Source of the DNA: a candidate division TM6 bacterium GW2011_GWF2_28_16
Lineage (GTDB): Bacteria > Babelota > Babeliae > Babelales > UASB340
Reading direction: 5' to 3'
Length of the DNA: 64,000 nucleotides
Assembly: GCA_000989185.1 (NCBI GenBank)
Contig: LBNX01000001.1
Coordinates: 33,435-97,434 of the forward strand
Shown: positions 28,031-38,222 of the stretch, in pieces
How positions within the stretch are numbered: position 1 is the first letter of the stretch
Layout: every line of letters begins with the position of its first letter
The notes under the pieces: generated by a model
Told to the model about the DNA's origin: nothing
Seen by the model: only the letters and a program-made list of their open reading frames with translations
Databases searched by the model: none
Program-made: the position numbers and the translations under genes

Positions 28031-29059
28031 ATGCAAGTAAAAAAGGTTTCAGCAAGTAATGCCGAATTAGAAGCAAAACATAAGGCTCTCGATGCTGCTT
28101 TTGCCCAAATAGATAAACAATTTGGTAAAGGTGCAGTAATGCTGTTAGGGCAAAAAACTGTTGATGGTGTTCAAACTATTTCTACAGGTTCTATTTTAAT
28201 AGATAAGGCCTTGGGAATTGGTGGGCTTCCTAGAGGAAGAGTAATAGAAATTTATGGTCCAGAAGCATCCGGAAAAACAACATTAACGCTTCATGCAATT
28301 GCACAAGCTCAAAAAGCGGGAGGCATTTGTGCTTTTATAGATGCAGAGCATGCAATGGATCCTATTTATGCAGAAAATATAGGTGTTAATACTAAAGATT
28401 TAGTCATTTCACAGCCTGATTATGGCGAGCAGGCATTAGATATTGCAGAAATGTTAATAAGGTCTGGAGCTATTGATTTATTAGTTATCGATTCTGTTGC
28501 AGCGTTAGTTCCTAAAGCTGAAATAGAAGGTGATATGGGCGATCAGCATATTGGTTTGCAGGCTCGTTTAATGTCTCAGGCATTACGAAAACTTACTCCC
28601 ATTGTACATAAGTCAAAAACTTCTTTAATATTTATAAATCAGATAAGACATAAAATAGGTGGAATGCCTTTTGCAAATAATGAAACTACATCAGGTGGAA
28701 ATGCATTAAAGTTTTATGCTTCTATCAGGCTTGATATACGACGTATTGCCACTTTGAAAAAAGATGGTAAGCCTTTTGGAAATAAAGTTGCTGTAAAAGT
28801 AGCAAAAAACAAGATGGCACCACCATTTAAAGTGGTTGAAGTTGATATAATTTTTGGGCATGGTATTTCTAAGGATTTAGATTTACTTGAAATTGCAATT
28901 AAGCTTGGTATTATAAAACAAGCAGGTGCTTGGTTTGTATACAAAGAAGAAAAACTTGGCCAAGGTAGGGATAATTGTATAAAAACATTTACAGATAATC
29001 CTGCTTTAGCAGAAAAGATTCTTGAAGATGTTATGAAGAATCAAGATGTTATTGAGTAA
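28031..29059 (+). CDS. recA: Recombinase RecA
   Basis: [67 protein letters not shown]. Confidence 0.98.
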   Translation: MQVKKVSASNAELEAKHKALDAAFAQIDKQFGKGAVMLLGQKTVDGVQTISTGSILIDKALGIGGLPRGRVIEIYGPEASGKTTLTLHAIAQAQKAGGICAFIDAEHAMDPIYAENIGVNTKDLVISQPDYGEQALDIAEMLIRSGAIDLLVIDSVAALVPKAEIEGDMGDQHIGLQARLMSQALRKLTPIVHKSKTSLIFINQIRHKIGGMPFANNETTSGGNALKFYASIRLDIRRIATLKKDGKPFGNKVAVKVAKNKMAPPFKVVEVDIIFGHGISKDLDLLEIAIKLGIIKQAGAWFVYKEEKLGQGRDNCIKTFTDNPALAEKILEDVMKNQDVIE

Positions 29060-29082
29060 TTGGATTATAAAGGAATATATTA

Positions 29083-29652
29083 GTGAGCAAATTTAAGCCT
29101 AGAAATCTAGAAACAGATAGAAATGATAAGCTTTTAGCTACAAGTCATTTTGTAAATGAAAAGATAAGAGCTGCTGTTATGCAGGTAATAGACGATGCAG
29201 GGCAAAATTTAGGTGTTATATCAAAGGCTGAAGCGCTTAAGGCTGCAGAAAATGCAGGGTTGGATTTGGTAGTAGTTGGCGAAAAAGATGGGGTAGCCAT
29301 TGCCAAATTAATGAATTTTGGTAAATTTTTATATAAAAAAAAGAAACAATTGAGTGAGTCTAAGAAGAAGCAAAAAATAATTCAAATAAAAGAAATTAAG
29401 CTTAGACCTAATATAGATGAAAATGACTTTAATACAAAATTGAAACAGGCCGTTAACTTTTTAACAGAAGGCAAAAAAGTTAAGTTCACGGTACAATTTA
29501 AGGGTCGTGAATTCATAATGATAAAAGAATTAGGTGGTAATTTTTTTGAAAGAATTAATAAGCATTTGGAAGATCAGAAAATTGGAACTCTTATTGAAGA
29601 AAAAGAACAAAAAGGTGGTCCATTCTGGTCAAAAATATATTATTTAAAATAG
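29083..29652 (+). CDS. infC: Translation initiation factor IF-3
   Basis: GTG start; VNEKIRAAVMQVIDDAGQNLGVISKAEAL...KEIKLRPNIDENDF. Confidence 0.96.
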   Translation: MSKFKPRNLETDRNDKLLATSHFVNEKIRAAVMQVIDDAGQNLGVISKAEALKAAENAGLDLVVVGEKDGVAIAKLMNFGKFLYKKKKQLSESKKKQKIIQIKEIKLRPNIDENDFNTKLKQAVNFLTEGKKVKFTVQFKGREFIMIKELGGNFFERINKHLEDQKIGTLIEEKEQKGGPFWSKIYYLK

Positions 29653-29686
29653 ATAACATTAGATAACAGATTTAAAGGGTTTTTAT

Positions 29687-29881
29687 ATGCCAAAAATGAA
29701 AAGTCATTCTGGAAGTAAAAAAAGATTTAAAAAAATGGGTAGTGGAAAAATAAAAAGAGCAAAAGCTTTCAGACGTCATCACGCCTGGGCAAAGAATGGT
29801 AAGAAGATAAGACAATTAAGGTCTGGCGAGCATTTTCAGGGTACGAACGAAAAACGTGTTCAAAAATTGCTTCCAAATTAG
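29687..29881 (+). CDS. rpmI: 50S ribosomal protein L35
   Basis: MPKMKSHSGSKKRFKKMGSGKIKRAKAFRRH; infC-rpmI-rplT order. Confidence 0.97.
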   Translation: MPKMKSHSGSKKRFKKMGSGKIKRAKAFRRHHAWAKNGKKIRQLRSGEHFQGTNEKRVQKLLPN

Positions 29882-29932
29882 TTTTTAATTAAATAAATTT
29901 ATAAGATATTTATACTGCCGTGAAGGACATTT

Positions 29933-30280
29933 ATGAGTAGAGTTAAACGTGGTGTTGTTACCAAAAAACGTCATAAACGTGTACTGAAAAAAACAGAAGG
30001 TTACTGGGGTTTACGTAGTAAAGCATTTAAAAAAGCTTATGAAACTCTTTTAAGAGCTATGGAGTTTTCTTTTATAGGAAGAAAACTAAAAAAAAGAGAT
30101 TATAGAGCACTTTTTATTTCAAGAATTAGCGCTGCATGCAAAAAACAAGATTTTAGCTATAGTAAGTTTATGAATGCGCTTGATAAGCTAGAAGTAAAAT
30201 TGAACAGAAAAATGCTTAGTCAGCTTGCTATTTTTGAACCAAAAGCCTTTACGCAATTAGTAGAAATGGCTAAAAAATAA
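29933..30280 (+). CDS. rplT: 50S ribosomal protein L20
   Basis: MSRVKRGVVTKKRHKRVLKKTEGYWGLRSKAFKKA. Confidence 0.97.
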   Translation: MSRVKRGVVTKKRHKRVLKKTEGYWGLRSKAFKKAYETLLRAMEFSFIGRKLKKRDYRALFISRISAACKKQDFSYSKFMNALDKLEVKLNRKMLSQLAIFEPKAFTQLVEMAKK

Positions 30281-30374
30281 AAAGTTTGAAATTTGAAATA
30301 ACATATTATTAATATAACTGTATGTTGTTTTGTATAATTTATTAACCTTTGATTGTATAAAAAGGTAGAAAAAA

Positions 30375-30635
30375 ATGAAGCAATTAGAGGAGCTAGAAGC
30401 TAAAGTTCTTCAGGTAATCCAGAAGAATGTTGAGTTGCATAAAAAGAATAGTGAATTAAAAAAAGAAAATGAAATATTATCAAGCAAGTGTGTTCAGCTA
30501 GAAAAGAGTTTAATGGCTAATAATAAAGCATCGAATGATCTTCAAGATGAAAAGACTGTGATAATGGATTCTATAAAAGATTTGCTGGAAACTATTAGCT
30601 CCTTGGAAGAAAAAAATAAAGAAATTGTAAAGTAA
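30375..30635 (+). CDS. Small coiled-coil protein (ZapB-like position upstream of zapA)
   Basis: 86-aa continuous heptad-like coiled coil; adjacent to zapA. Confidence 0.55.
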   Translation: MKQLEELEAKVLQVIQKNVELHKKNSELKKENEILSSKCVQLEKSLMANNKASNDLQDEKTVIMDSIKDLLETISSLEEKNKEIVK

Positions 30636-30641
30636 TTGAGC

Positions 30642-30920
30642 ATGGAAAAAGAATTTAAAAAGATTCAGGCAACGATTTTTGGTAAAAGTTACACTTTTGC
30701 CACAGATGAAAACGAACAGGATATCTTAAGCGATGTTGCGTATGTTGATGGTAAAATGAAAGAAATTTCTAGTACTATGCACGTAACAGATGGTTATGTA
30801 TCTGCAGTAATGTTAGCATTACAATTGGTTCGAGAATTAAAACAAAAAGATGCACATTTAGATTATGTGCAGCAAAAAGTTTCCGATTTAGGAGTTTTGT
30901 TGGATTCTGAAACAAATTAG
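30642..30920 (+). CDS. zapA: Cell division protein ZapA
   Basis: IFGKSYTFATDENEQDILSDVAYVDGKMKEISS...AVMLALQLVREL; ATG at 30642 preferred over TTG at 30636. Confidence 0.8.
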   Translation: MEKEFKKIQATIFGKSYTFATDENEQDILSDVAYVDGKMKEISSTMHVTDGYVSAVMLALQLVRELKQKDAHLDYVQQKVSDLGVLLDSETN

Positions 30921-31060
30921 TTGCAGTTATTAATTTTATAATTACTTTTATATATTTATTTATTGTTGCTTTTTATACCAATAACATTAAAGGTTAATAC
31001 TTTAATGTTATTTTTTTTTATTTGTTTTTAATAGTATTTTTAAAATTAGGAAATTATAAA

Positions 31061-32608
31061 ATGGTTTTAATAATGTTTATATCTGGGCTTGTTTTAGGCT
31101 CAGCTCTTATTGTTTTTTATTATAAAATAAAAAGAGAAAATTTATTTAAATTAAAACAAGAAGCTCAAAAAATCATATTTGAAGCAAAAGATTTTGCGGA
31201 GCGAGAAAAAAGAGATGCTTTAGTCAATCTTAAAAAAGAAATTTATAAACGTAGAAGTGATTTTGATTTAGAGCTTCGTCATGAACGTATGGAATCTGAA
31301 AAACTTGAGCATAAGTTGCAAAAACGAGAAGATATGATAGAACAACGTGAAGTTTTGTTGGATGATTTAAGAAAAGAATTACAACAAAAAGAACGTGATT
31401 TAATGCGCCGTCTTGATGCTCTTAGTTTAGACGAAGTAAAAATTAAGAAATTATATAATGATCTTGTTGTAAAATTAGAAAAAGTTGGTGGCATGAGCCA
31501 AGATGAAGCACGTAAAGTGTTAATGGAAGCCATAGAAAAAGAAGTAAAGCTTGAAAAACAAAAATGGATAGCCAAAGTAGATGAAGAAACAAATATTGTT
31601 GCAAAAGATAAGGCAACAGAAATTTTGACAACTGCAATGCAAAGAGTTCTTTCAGATCAAGTTACATTGCATTCTTCAAGTGTTATAAATTTGCCTAGCG
31701 AAGATATGAAAGGTCGTATTATAGGTAAAGAAGGTAGAAATATAAAAGCATTAGAAATGGCTACTGGTATGGAATTTGTTATAGGTGATACGCCAGAAGT
31801 AATTACTATTTCAGGTTTTAATCCTATAAGACGTGAAGTCGCTAAAAGAGCTTTAAATAAATTGATTCAAGATGGCCGTATAAATCCTACGAGAATAGAA
31901 GAAGTAGTAGAACAATGCCAAGCAGAGATAGACCAAAATATTGAAGAAGTTGGTCGTCAAGCTGTTTTAGAATTTAATTTTAGAGGTGTGCATCCAGAAA
32001 TAGTAAAATTATTAGGAGCATTACACTTTAGAACTAGTTACACTCAAAATAATTTAATTCACTGTAAAGAAGTTGCGTATTTTGCAAGAATGGTTGCTGC
32101 TGAGCTGGGCTTAGATCAAGAATTAGCAGCTCGATGTGGTTTGTTGCATGATATTGGTAAAGCTGTTTCAGCTGAAGTTGAAGGGCCTCATGCTACAATT
32201 GGTGCTGACTTAGCCAAAAAATATGGTGAAGATCCAATAGTTGTTAATGCTATTGCAAGTCACCATGATGAAGTACCTGCAAAGAGTATTTATGGTCTTA
32301 TTACTCATATAGCAGATGCAATTTCGGCTTCTCGCCCAGGAGCAAGACGTGAAACTTTAACTACATATATTAAGCGTTTAGAAGTTCTAGAAGATATAGC
32401 TACAAGTTTTGATGGCGTAAAAAAGGCATATGCATTACAGGCTGGTAGAGAAATTAGAATTATAGTAGACGAAGTAACCATGGATGATGAAAAATCTATG
32501 ATGCTCGCCAGAGATATTGCAAAGCGAGTAGAAGAAGAAGTTAATTTTCCTGGCCAAATAAAAATTAATGTTATACGAGAAAAACGAATAATAGAATATG
32601 CAAAATAA
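31061..32608 (+). CDS. rny: Ribonuclease Y
   Basis: N-terminal TM, KH domain GRIIGKEGRNIKALEMATG, HD domain GLLHDIGKA; start 31061 preferred. Confidence 0.96.
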   Translation: MVLIMFISGLVLGSALIVFYYKIKRENLFKLKQEAQKIIFEAKDFAEREKRDALVNLKKEIYKRRSDFDLELRHERMESEKLEHKLQKREDMIEQREVLLDDLRKELQQKERDLMRRLDALSLDEVKIKKLYNDLVVKLEKVGGMSQDEARKVLMEAIEKEVKLEKQKWIAKVDEETNIVAKDKATEILTTAMQRVLSDQVTLHSSSVINLPSEDMKGRIIGKEGRNIKALEMATGMEFVIGDTPEVITISGFNPIRREVAKRALNKLIQDGRINPTRIEEVVEQCQAEIDQNIEEVGRQAVLEFNFRGVHPEIVKLLGALHFRTSYTQNNLIHCKEVAYFARMVAAELGLDQELAARCGLLHDIGKAVSAEVEGPHATIGADLAKKYGEDPIVVNAIASHHDEVPAKSIYGLITHIADAISASRPGARRETLTTYIKRLEVLEDIATSFDGVKKAYALQAGREIRIIVDEVTMDDEKSMMLARDIAKRVEEEVNFPGQIKINVIREKRIIEYAK

Positions 32609-33410
32609 TTATTTAAAATTTATGTTTATAGGGGATATTATAGCTCAAAGTGGGTTAGATGTTTTTTTAAAGCATTTGCCTCAGTTAAAAGATAAATATT
32701 CTCTAGATTCTGTAATAGTCAATGGTGAAAATACTGGTAAAAACGGCAAAAGTACTACAGATAAAATTGTAAATAGGCTTGTTGCTGCTGGTGTTGATGT
32801 GGTTACTTCTGGTAATCACATTTGGGAAAATAAAGAAATTTATGGTTTTTTAAATAATACTGATAAATTAATTAGACCTGCTAACTTTCCTGCAGATTGT
32901 CCAGGACATGGCTATGCATTATATCATATTAATGGTAAGCCTGTTGCAATTATGAATTTACAGGGTAGAGGTTTTATGCGAGAAACTATAGATTGCCCAT
33001 TTAGAAAAGCAGAATCTCTTTTAACTTTTTTAAAAACTAAAACAAATATAATATTTGTAGATTTTCATGCAGAAGCTACAGCAGAAAAACAAGCTCTGGC
33101 TAATTTTTTAGATGGTAAAGTTACGGGCTTTTTTGGTACACATACACATGTACAAACTGCTGATGAAAAAATATTACCAAATGGCACTGCATATATTACA
33201 GATTTGGGTTTTTGTGGTGCAATAGATTCAATAATAGGAATGGAAAAAGAAATTATTATTAATAAGTTTATTACACAGTTGCCTGCAAAATTTAAGCCAG
33301 TATCTATTCCTCCATTCGAAATTGATGGAATAGTAGTTTATGTTGATTCTTTTTCGGGAATTGCCAAAAGTATAGAAAGAATAAAAATTATCGATAACGA
33401 ACCTGTTTAA
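32598..33410 (+). CDS. ymdB: YmdB-family metallophosphoesterase
   Basis: MFIGDIIAQSGLDV, VNGENTGKNGKS, VVTSGNHIWENKE, VDFHAEATAEK, GTHTHVQTADE; follows rny. Confidence 0.93.
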   Translation: MQNNYLKFMFIGDIIAQSGLDVFLKHLPQLKDKYSLDSVIVNGENTGKNGKSTTDKIVNRLVAAGVDVVTSGNHIWENKEIYGFLNNTDKLIRPANFPADCPGHGYALYHINGKPVAIMNLQGRGFMRETIDCPFRKAESLLTFLKTKTNIIFVDFHAEATAEKQALANFLDGKVTGFFGTHTHVQTADEKILPNGTAYITDLGFCGAIDSIIGMEKEIIINKFITQLPAKFKPVSIPPFEIDGIVVYVDSFSGIAKSIERIKIIDNEPV

Positions 33411-33427
33411 TAATAAGCTAACAATAA

Positions 33428-34468
33428 ATGTTTTTATTTTTCTTAAAGAGATTCTATAAAAGTTTTTTTATAAATCTTTTAATTTTGATTTTTATTTTGT
33501 CATCAAGTGACATATTTTTAAGATTACCTGTAATATCAGATTTTACAGCAGGGCTTAAGGTTTTTTTGTTGATGGTGCCATTGATGGCTCAATTTGCCAT
33601 ACCAATAGCATCTAGTTTAGCCGTACAGATGTCATTAGGTAATTTGTACGTTGAAGATGAAATTATATTAATATATTATTTTAAATCAGCTAGATTAACT
33701 TTATTTAAATCTATTTTATTTTTTTCATTATCAATATTAACTTTTTATGTGCCTATTGTTACAAAATATGCGCCTCAAAGTTATAAAAATGGCAAACAGC
33801 TTATTTTAGATTTGGCCCAAAAACATTTTTCAAGTTTATATCCAGGTAAATTTCATAATATTTCTTCTAATTTTGCTATTTATTTTGAAAAACAAGAAAA
33901 AAATAATAGTGATATAAAATTTATAAAATTATTATTATTATTTAAAGAAAAAAATGGTGAGCAATTTATTATTAACGCAAATACAGGTTTTTTAGCTAAT
34001 AATATATTATTATTAAATAATGGTTCTATACAAAATATAGCTTTAAATCATGCATATATTTCTAATTTTGAAAAAACAGAAATTAATCTTACGCAATTTT
34101 TAGATTCACAGGAAAAATTATTTGATTATAAAGATTTAAAGTTTTATAAATATAGCGAATTAAATTATACAAATAATATAAATTATATAAATATTTTAAT
34201 AGAAAAGCATAAGCGTATTGCGCAAATATTATGGCAATTGTTTATGCCTTTTTTTGCAATATTTTTAATAATGTTTTTTGCTAAAAATAAAAGTAATTTA
34301 TTGATATCTATATTTTTAAGTGGATTTTTATTTTTAAGTTCTTATATATTATTAAATTTAGTTAAAACTTTGGCTTTTTTAGGACAAACTGCTATTATTT
34401 TCTTTTATTTACCTTTAATAATTTTTTTTATAATATTTTTTTATTTTTATAATAAAAAAGTTAATTAA
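33428..34468 (+). CDS. LptF/LptG-family permease
   Basis: YjgP/YjgQ-like TM architecture. Confidence 0.75.
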   Translation: MFLFFLKRFYKSFFINLLILIFILSSSDIFLRLPVISDFTAGLKVFLLMVPLMAQFAIPIASSLAVQMSLGNLYVEDEIILIYYFKSARLTLFKSILFFSLSILTFYVPIVTKYAPQSYKNGKQLILDLAQKHFSSLYPGKFHNISSNFAIYFEKQEKNNSDIKFIKLLLLFKEKNGEQFIINANTGFLANNILLLNNGSIQNIALNHAYISNFEKTEINLTQFLDSQEKLFDYKDLKFYKYSELNYTNNINYINILIEKHKRIAQILWQLFMPFFAIFLIMFFAKNKSNLLISIFLSGFLFLSSYILLNLVKTLAFLGQTAIIFFYLPLIIFFIIFFYFYNKKVN

Positions 34469-34497
34469 TAGTTTTTTAAAAATAAAAAGGAGATGCA

Positions 34498-35385
34498 GTG
34501 TTTTTAGTAGTACTTTTGTATGCAATTCTTGCTTTAACTTTTACAATAGCAAAAATATCACTTGAGTTTGCCAAGCCATTTTTCTTAGTTGGCTTTAGAA
34601 TGATTTTAGCAGGTGGCATAATGCTATTATTTACTTATTTTTTTAAAAGAAATAAATTTTATATAAAAAAAAGTGATATTTGGTTGTTTATAAAAGTAGC
34701 AATATTTCATATATATTTAGTTTATATTCCAGATATTTGGTCACTACAATATTTAAGTTCTTCTAAATCTAATTTAATTTATTCTGCCACGCCATTTATT
34801 GCAGCATTATTGTCTTATATTTTATTAAAAGAAAAGCTTAAATTTAAAAAATTTTTAGGCATGCTAATTGGTCTTGCCGGTTTAATTCCAATATTACTTA
34901 CTCAAACAGATATAAGAGAAACAGGTATGGAGTTTTTTTCTGTGTCTTTTCCTGAAATTGTATTATTAATAGCTGTTATAAGTGGTGCATATGCATGGTT
35001 TATAGTTAAAAAACTTTTAGATAAAGGGTATTCACTTTTAATGATCAATGGCTTTTCAATGCTTTTAGGTGGGTTTTGGGCTTTAATTACTGCATTTTTT
35101 GTAGAAGGCATTAACAAAAATAGTATTTTTGATTTTTGGCCTTTTTTGGGTTGGACTTTATTACTTATTTTTGTTGCTAATATAGTATTTTATAATTTTT
35201 ATGGCTGGTTATTAAAAAGATATTCAATTACATTTGTTACAAGCGCTGGTTTTTTATCCCCTGTTTTTGGTGCATTTTACGGTTATTTTTTCTTGTCAGA
35301 AACTATAAGTTGGCATTATTATGTTTCTTTAATAGCTATAATTATAGGCTTGTTTGTTTTTTATAGAGAAGAAAGATCTAAATAA
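34498..35385 (+). CDS. EamA/DMT-family transporter
   Basis: GTG start; ten TM pattern, duplicated EamA domains (SATPFIAALLSYILLKEKLKFKKFLGMLIGLAGLIPIL; SPVFGAFYGYFFLSETISW). Confidence 0.88.
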   Translation: MFLVVLLYAILALTFTIAKISLEFAKPFFLVGFRMILAGGIMLLFTYFFKRNKFYIKKSDIWLFIKVAIFHIYLVYIPDIWSLQYLSSSKSNLIYSATPFIAALLSYILLKEKLKFKKFLGMLIGLAGLIPILLTQTDIRETGMEFFSVSFPEIVLLIAVISGAYAWFIVKKLLDKGYSLLMINGFSMLLGGFWALITAFFVEGINKNSIFDFWPFLGWTLLLIFVANIVFYNFYGWLLKRYSITFVTSAGFLSPVFGAFYGYFFLSETISWHYYVSLIAIIIGLFVFYREERSK

Positions 35386-35395
35386 TTTTAATTTA

Positions 35396-35977
35396 TTATT
35401 TTTGAGAAGTTAATTCGTGCTCTATAATTTCACATAAACTTTGCACGGTTTTATCAAAAATATTATTGACTATAAAATAATTAAAAAATTTATTATGTTC
35501 GGCTTCTTTTACTTCTTGTTTGGCAAGATCTAAACGTTTATCTATTTTATCTTTATGATCGCCTCTTTTAATTAAGCGTTCTCTTAAAATATCTAGATTT
35601 GGTATTGTCAGCCATATAAAAATAGAGTTGGGTATAAGTTTTTTATATTCTTTTACGCCTACTAAATCTGTAACAATAATAAAAGATTTACCTAAAGATA
35701 TTTGATCTAAAATATTTTTAGGCGAGCCATATAAAGCGCCAGAATATTCTGTAGTTTCTAAGAAAAAGTTATTTTTTTCTTTTTGTTTAAAATCTTGAAA
35801 ATCTATAAAATTATAATCTTGGCCATTAATTTCTGTTGGCCTTGGGTGTCTGGTTGTATAGGTTACAACTTTAGAAATATCAATTTTTGGTGTTAATTTT
35901 GCAATAGCCTGATTAGAAACAGTAGTTTTTCCAGCTCCAGATGGAGCGGCAATTACAAAAATTTGACCATTTTTCAT
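35396..35977 (-). CDS. gmk: Guanylate kinase
   Basis: IFVIAAPSGAGKTTVSNQAI, VVTYTTRHPRPTEINGQDYNFI, YGSPKNIL, IFIWLTIP. Confidence 0.95.
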   Translation of the reverse strand: MKNGQIFVIAAPSGAGKTTVSNQAIAKLTPKIDISKVVTYTTRHPRPTEINGQDYNFIDFQDFKQKEKNNFFLETTEYSGALYGSPKNILDQISLGKSFIIVTDLVGVKEYKKLIPNSIFIWLTIPNLDILRERLIKRGDHKDKIDKRLDLAKQEVKEAEHNKFFNYFIVNNIFDKTVQSLCEIIEHELTSQK

Positions 35978-35993
35978 AAAAACCTCTTTATTT

Positions 35994-36020
35994 TAGGGGC
36001 GCATAAAACGTGCGCCCCTA
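35994..36020. repeat. GC-rich palindrome (10-bp perfect arms)
   Basis: TAGGGGCGCA taaaacg TGCGCCCCTA between the upstream gene and gmk. Confidence 0.85.
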
Positions 36021-36026
36021 AATATT

Positions 36027-36584
36027 TTAACGGAAAATTGCTGCAAGTAAATCAATTATAAAATAAATTATTATACTTGTTGTATCTGTAGAATATCCTG
36101 GACCAACGCCACTATATGCCAAAAGTTTATTATCATTCGAAGCTAGTAATTTTATGTTGTTTTTTGGCATTCTATTTTTAGTTTTAGCATATAATTTTGA
36201 GAATAATTTTATTGCTCTTGTTACAGTAATTGGATTTATAGGGAATTTTTGCTTTAGTGAACAAACAAATAGTGCTTTAAATATATTTTTGATATCGGCA
36301 TCTGTTAAAGTGTATTTATCTTTTTCAAGTACATACTTAATAATATCCAAAGAAGGATCTTTAGCCGAATATTTAGGAATAGGCATTGTTTTTCTCGCTT
36401 GTACTATAGCATCAGAGTATTTTTCGGGCGCTATTTTATCGGCATATAAATTTTTTTTAAGTTGTTCTATTTTTTTAATGCGATCATCATAATTTTTTGT
36501 TGATTTTTTAGATAATATATAGCCAGAAAAAATAAAGGTAAAAGCTATTATAAGTGCTGAAAATAATACTTTATTGATCTTCAT
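36027..36584 (-). CDS. Exported/membrane protein of unknown function
   Basis: N-terminal signal/TM, C-terminal hydrophobic segment IIIYFIIDLLAAIF. Confidence 0.5.
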   Translation of the reverse strand: MKINKVLFSALIIAFTFIFSGYILSKKSTKNYDDRIKKIEQLKKNLYADKIAPEKYSDAIVQARKTMPIPKYSAKDPSLDIIKYVLEKDKYTLTDADIKNIFKALFVCSLKQKFPINPITVTRAIKLFSKLYAKTKNRMPKNNIKLLASNDNKLLAYSGVGPGYSTDTTSIIIYFIIDLLAAIFR

Positions 36585-36770
36585 TCTAAAAACTCCTTAA
36601 TTTGGGTTAAATAATTATATTTATTTTGTAATATTAATGGTTATTAAAAATCAATAATCTAATTAAAAGATTAAATTTGGGTTACGAATTCTTTATTTAA
36701 TGGTAATATTACCGGAGATGAAATAATAAAAAGAATATTAGACTTTTTGTATAATAAGTAGGTAACAATT

Positions 36771-38204
36771 ATGAAAAAACTTGCTGATATAAATAATGAT
36801 TTTGCTCAGTGGTACCAAGATATTTTAACTGAAGCTGAACTTGTAGACCAAAGCCCAGTAAAGGGATGCTTTGTGCTAAGGCCATATGCATATTCTATTT
36901 GGGAAAATATACAAAAAATTTTAGATAAAAAGATTAAGCAAACAGGCACGCAAAATGCTTATTTCCCGTTACTTATACCAGAAAGTTTTTTAAAAAAAGA
37001 AGCTAAGCATGTTCAAGGTTTTTCGCCTGAATTAGCAGTTGTTACCCATGCTGGTGGAAATAAACTTGAAGAACCTTTGGTTATCCGTCCAACATCAGAA
37101 ACTATGATTTATTATATGTTTTCTCGCTGGATAAAATCCTGGAGAGATTTACCTTTAAAAATAAATCAGTGGGCAAATGTTGTAAGATGGGAAATGCGTA
37201 CAAGGCCTTTTTTGCGTACTACAGAATTTTTGTGGCAAGAAGGACATACTGCTCATGTTAGCCAACAAGAGGCTATTGAATTTGCGCAAAGTATTTTGAA
37301 TTTATATAAAGATTTTGTTGAAAATTACTTAGCTATTCCTGTTATTGCAGGCAAAAAGTCTGACTCTGAAAGATTTGCTGGGGCAGATATTACAATGACC
37401 ATTGAAGGATTAATGCAAGACGGTAAGGCTTTGCAACTATGCACAAGTCATGTTTTGGCACATAGCTTTTCTAACGCTTTTGAAATACAATTTCAAGATA
37501 AAGATAATAATTTAAGTTCACCATATTGTACTTCTTGGGGCGCCACTACACGATTAATCGGTGCTCTTATTATGTCACATGGTGATCAAAATGGTTTAAT
37601 TATGCCTCCTAAAATAGCACCTATTCAGGTAGTTATTGTTCCAATTTATAAAACAGAAGAAGATAAAAATATAGTTTTATTAAAAGCTAGTGAAATTGCT
37701 AAAAAACTTGAAAATAAAAATATTTCTGTGCTTTTAGATAGTGATGATCAAGAAACGCCTGGAGCCAAATTTTTTAAATGGGAAATCAAAGGTGTACCTG
37801 TAAGATTAGAAATAGGGCCTAAAGATATACAAAATAATCAAGTTGTTTTGGTAAATAGATTAGAACAAGATAAAGCTAAAAAGAAGACTTTTGTTTCGAT
37901 AGATAATTTAGAAAAAGAGGTAGAAAATTTACTGGAAAATATACAACAAGAATTATTTAAGCAAGCAAAAAATAGGCTTGAAAAAAACATAAATAAAGCT
38001 GAAAAATTAGTTGATTTTGTTAAAAATCTTGAAGATAAAAATGGTGCTTATAAAGTGGGGTGGTGTGGTAGTTCTGAATGTGAAGCCAAATTAAAAGAGC
38101 ATAAAGCCTCTATAAGATGCTTACTTGATACTAAAGAAAATAAAGCTTGTTTTTTTTGTTCCAAATCTAGTACAACAGATATTATAGTTGCAAAAGCGTA
38201 TTAA
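36771..38204 (+). CDS. proS: Prolyl-tRNA synthetase (short, archaeal/eukaryote-like type)
   Basis: VKGCFVLRPYAYSIWENIQ, WRDLPLKINQWANVVRWEMRTRPFLRTTEFLWQEGHTAH. Confidence 0.95.
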   Translation: MKKLADINNDFAQWYQDILTEAELVDQSPVKGCFVLRPYAYSIWENIQKILDKKIKQTGTQNAYFPLLIPESFLKKEAKHVQGFSPELAVVTHAGGNKLEEPLVIRPTSETMIYYMFSRWIKSWRDLPLKINQWANVVRWEMRTRPFLRTTEFLWQEGHTAHVSQQEAIEFAQSILNLYKDFVENYLAIPVIAGKKSDSERFAGADITMTIEGLMQDGKALQLCTSHVLAHSFSNAFEIQFQDKDNNLSSPYCTSWGATTRLIGALIMSHGDQNGLIMPPKIAPIQVVIVPIYKTEEDKNIVLLKASEIAKKLENKNISVLLDSDDQETPGAKFFKWEIKGVPVRLEIGPKDIQNNQVVLVNRLEQDKAKKKTFVSIDNLEKEVENLLENIQQELFKQAKNRLEKNINKAEKLVDFVKNLEDKNGAYKVGWCGSSECEAKLKEHKASIRCLLDTKENKACFFCSKSSTTDIIVAKAY

Positions 38205-38222
38205 TATACTGTTGGGGTTTTT

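Noticed and set aside
36702-36713. GGTAATATTACC, containing the geminivirus-type nonanucleotide TAATATTAC
   Set aside because: Short AT-rich palindrome expected by chance here; no Rep gene or stem-loop origin context
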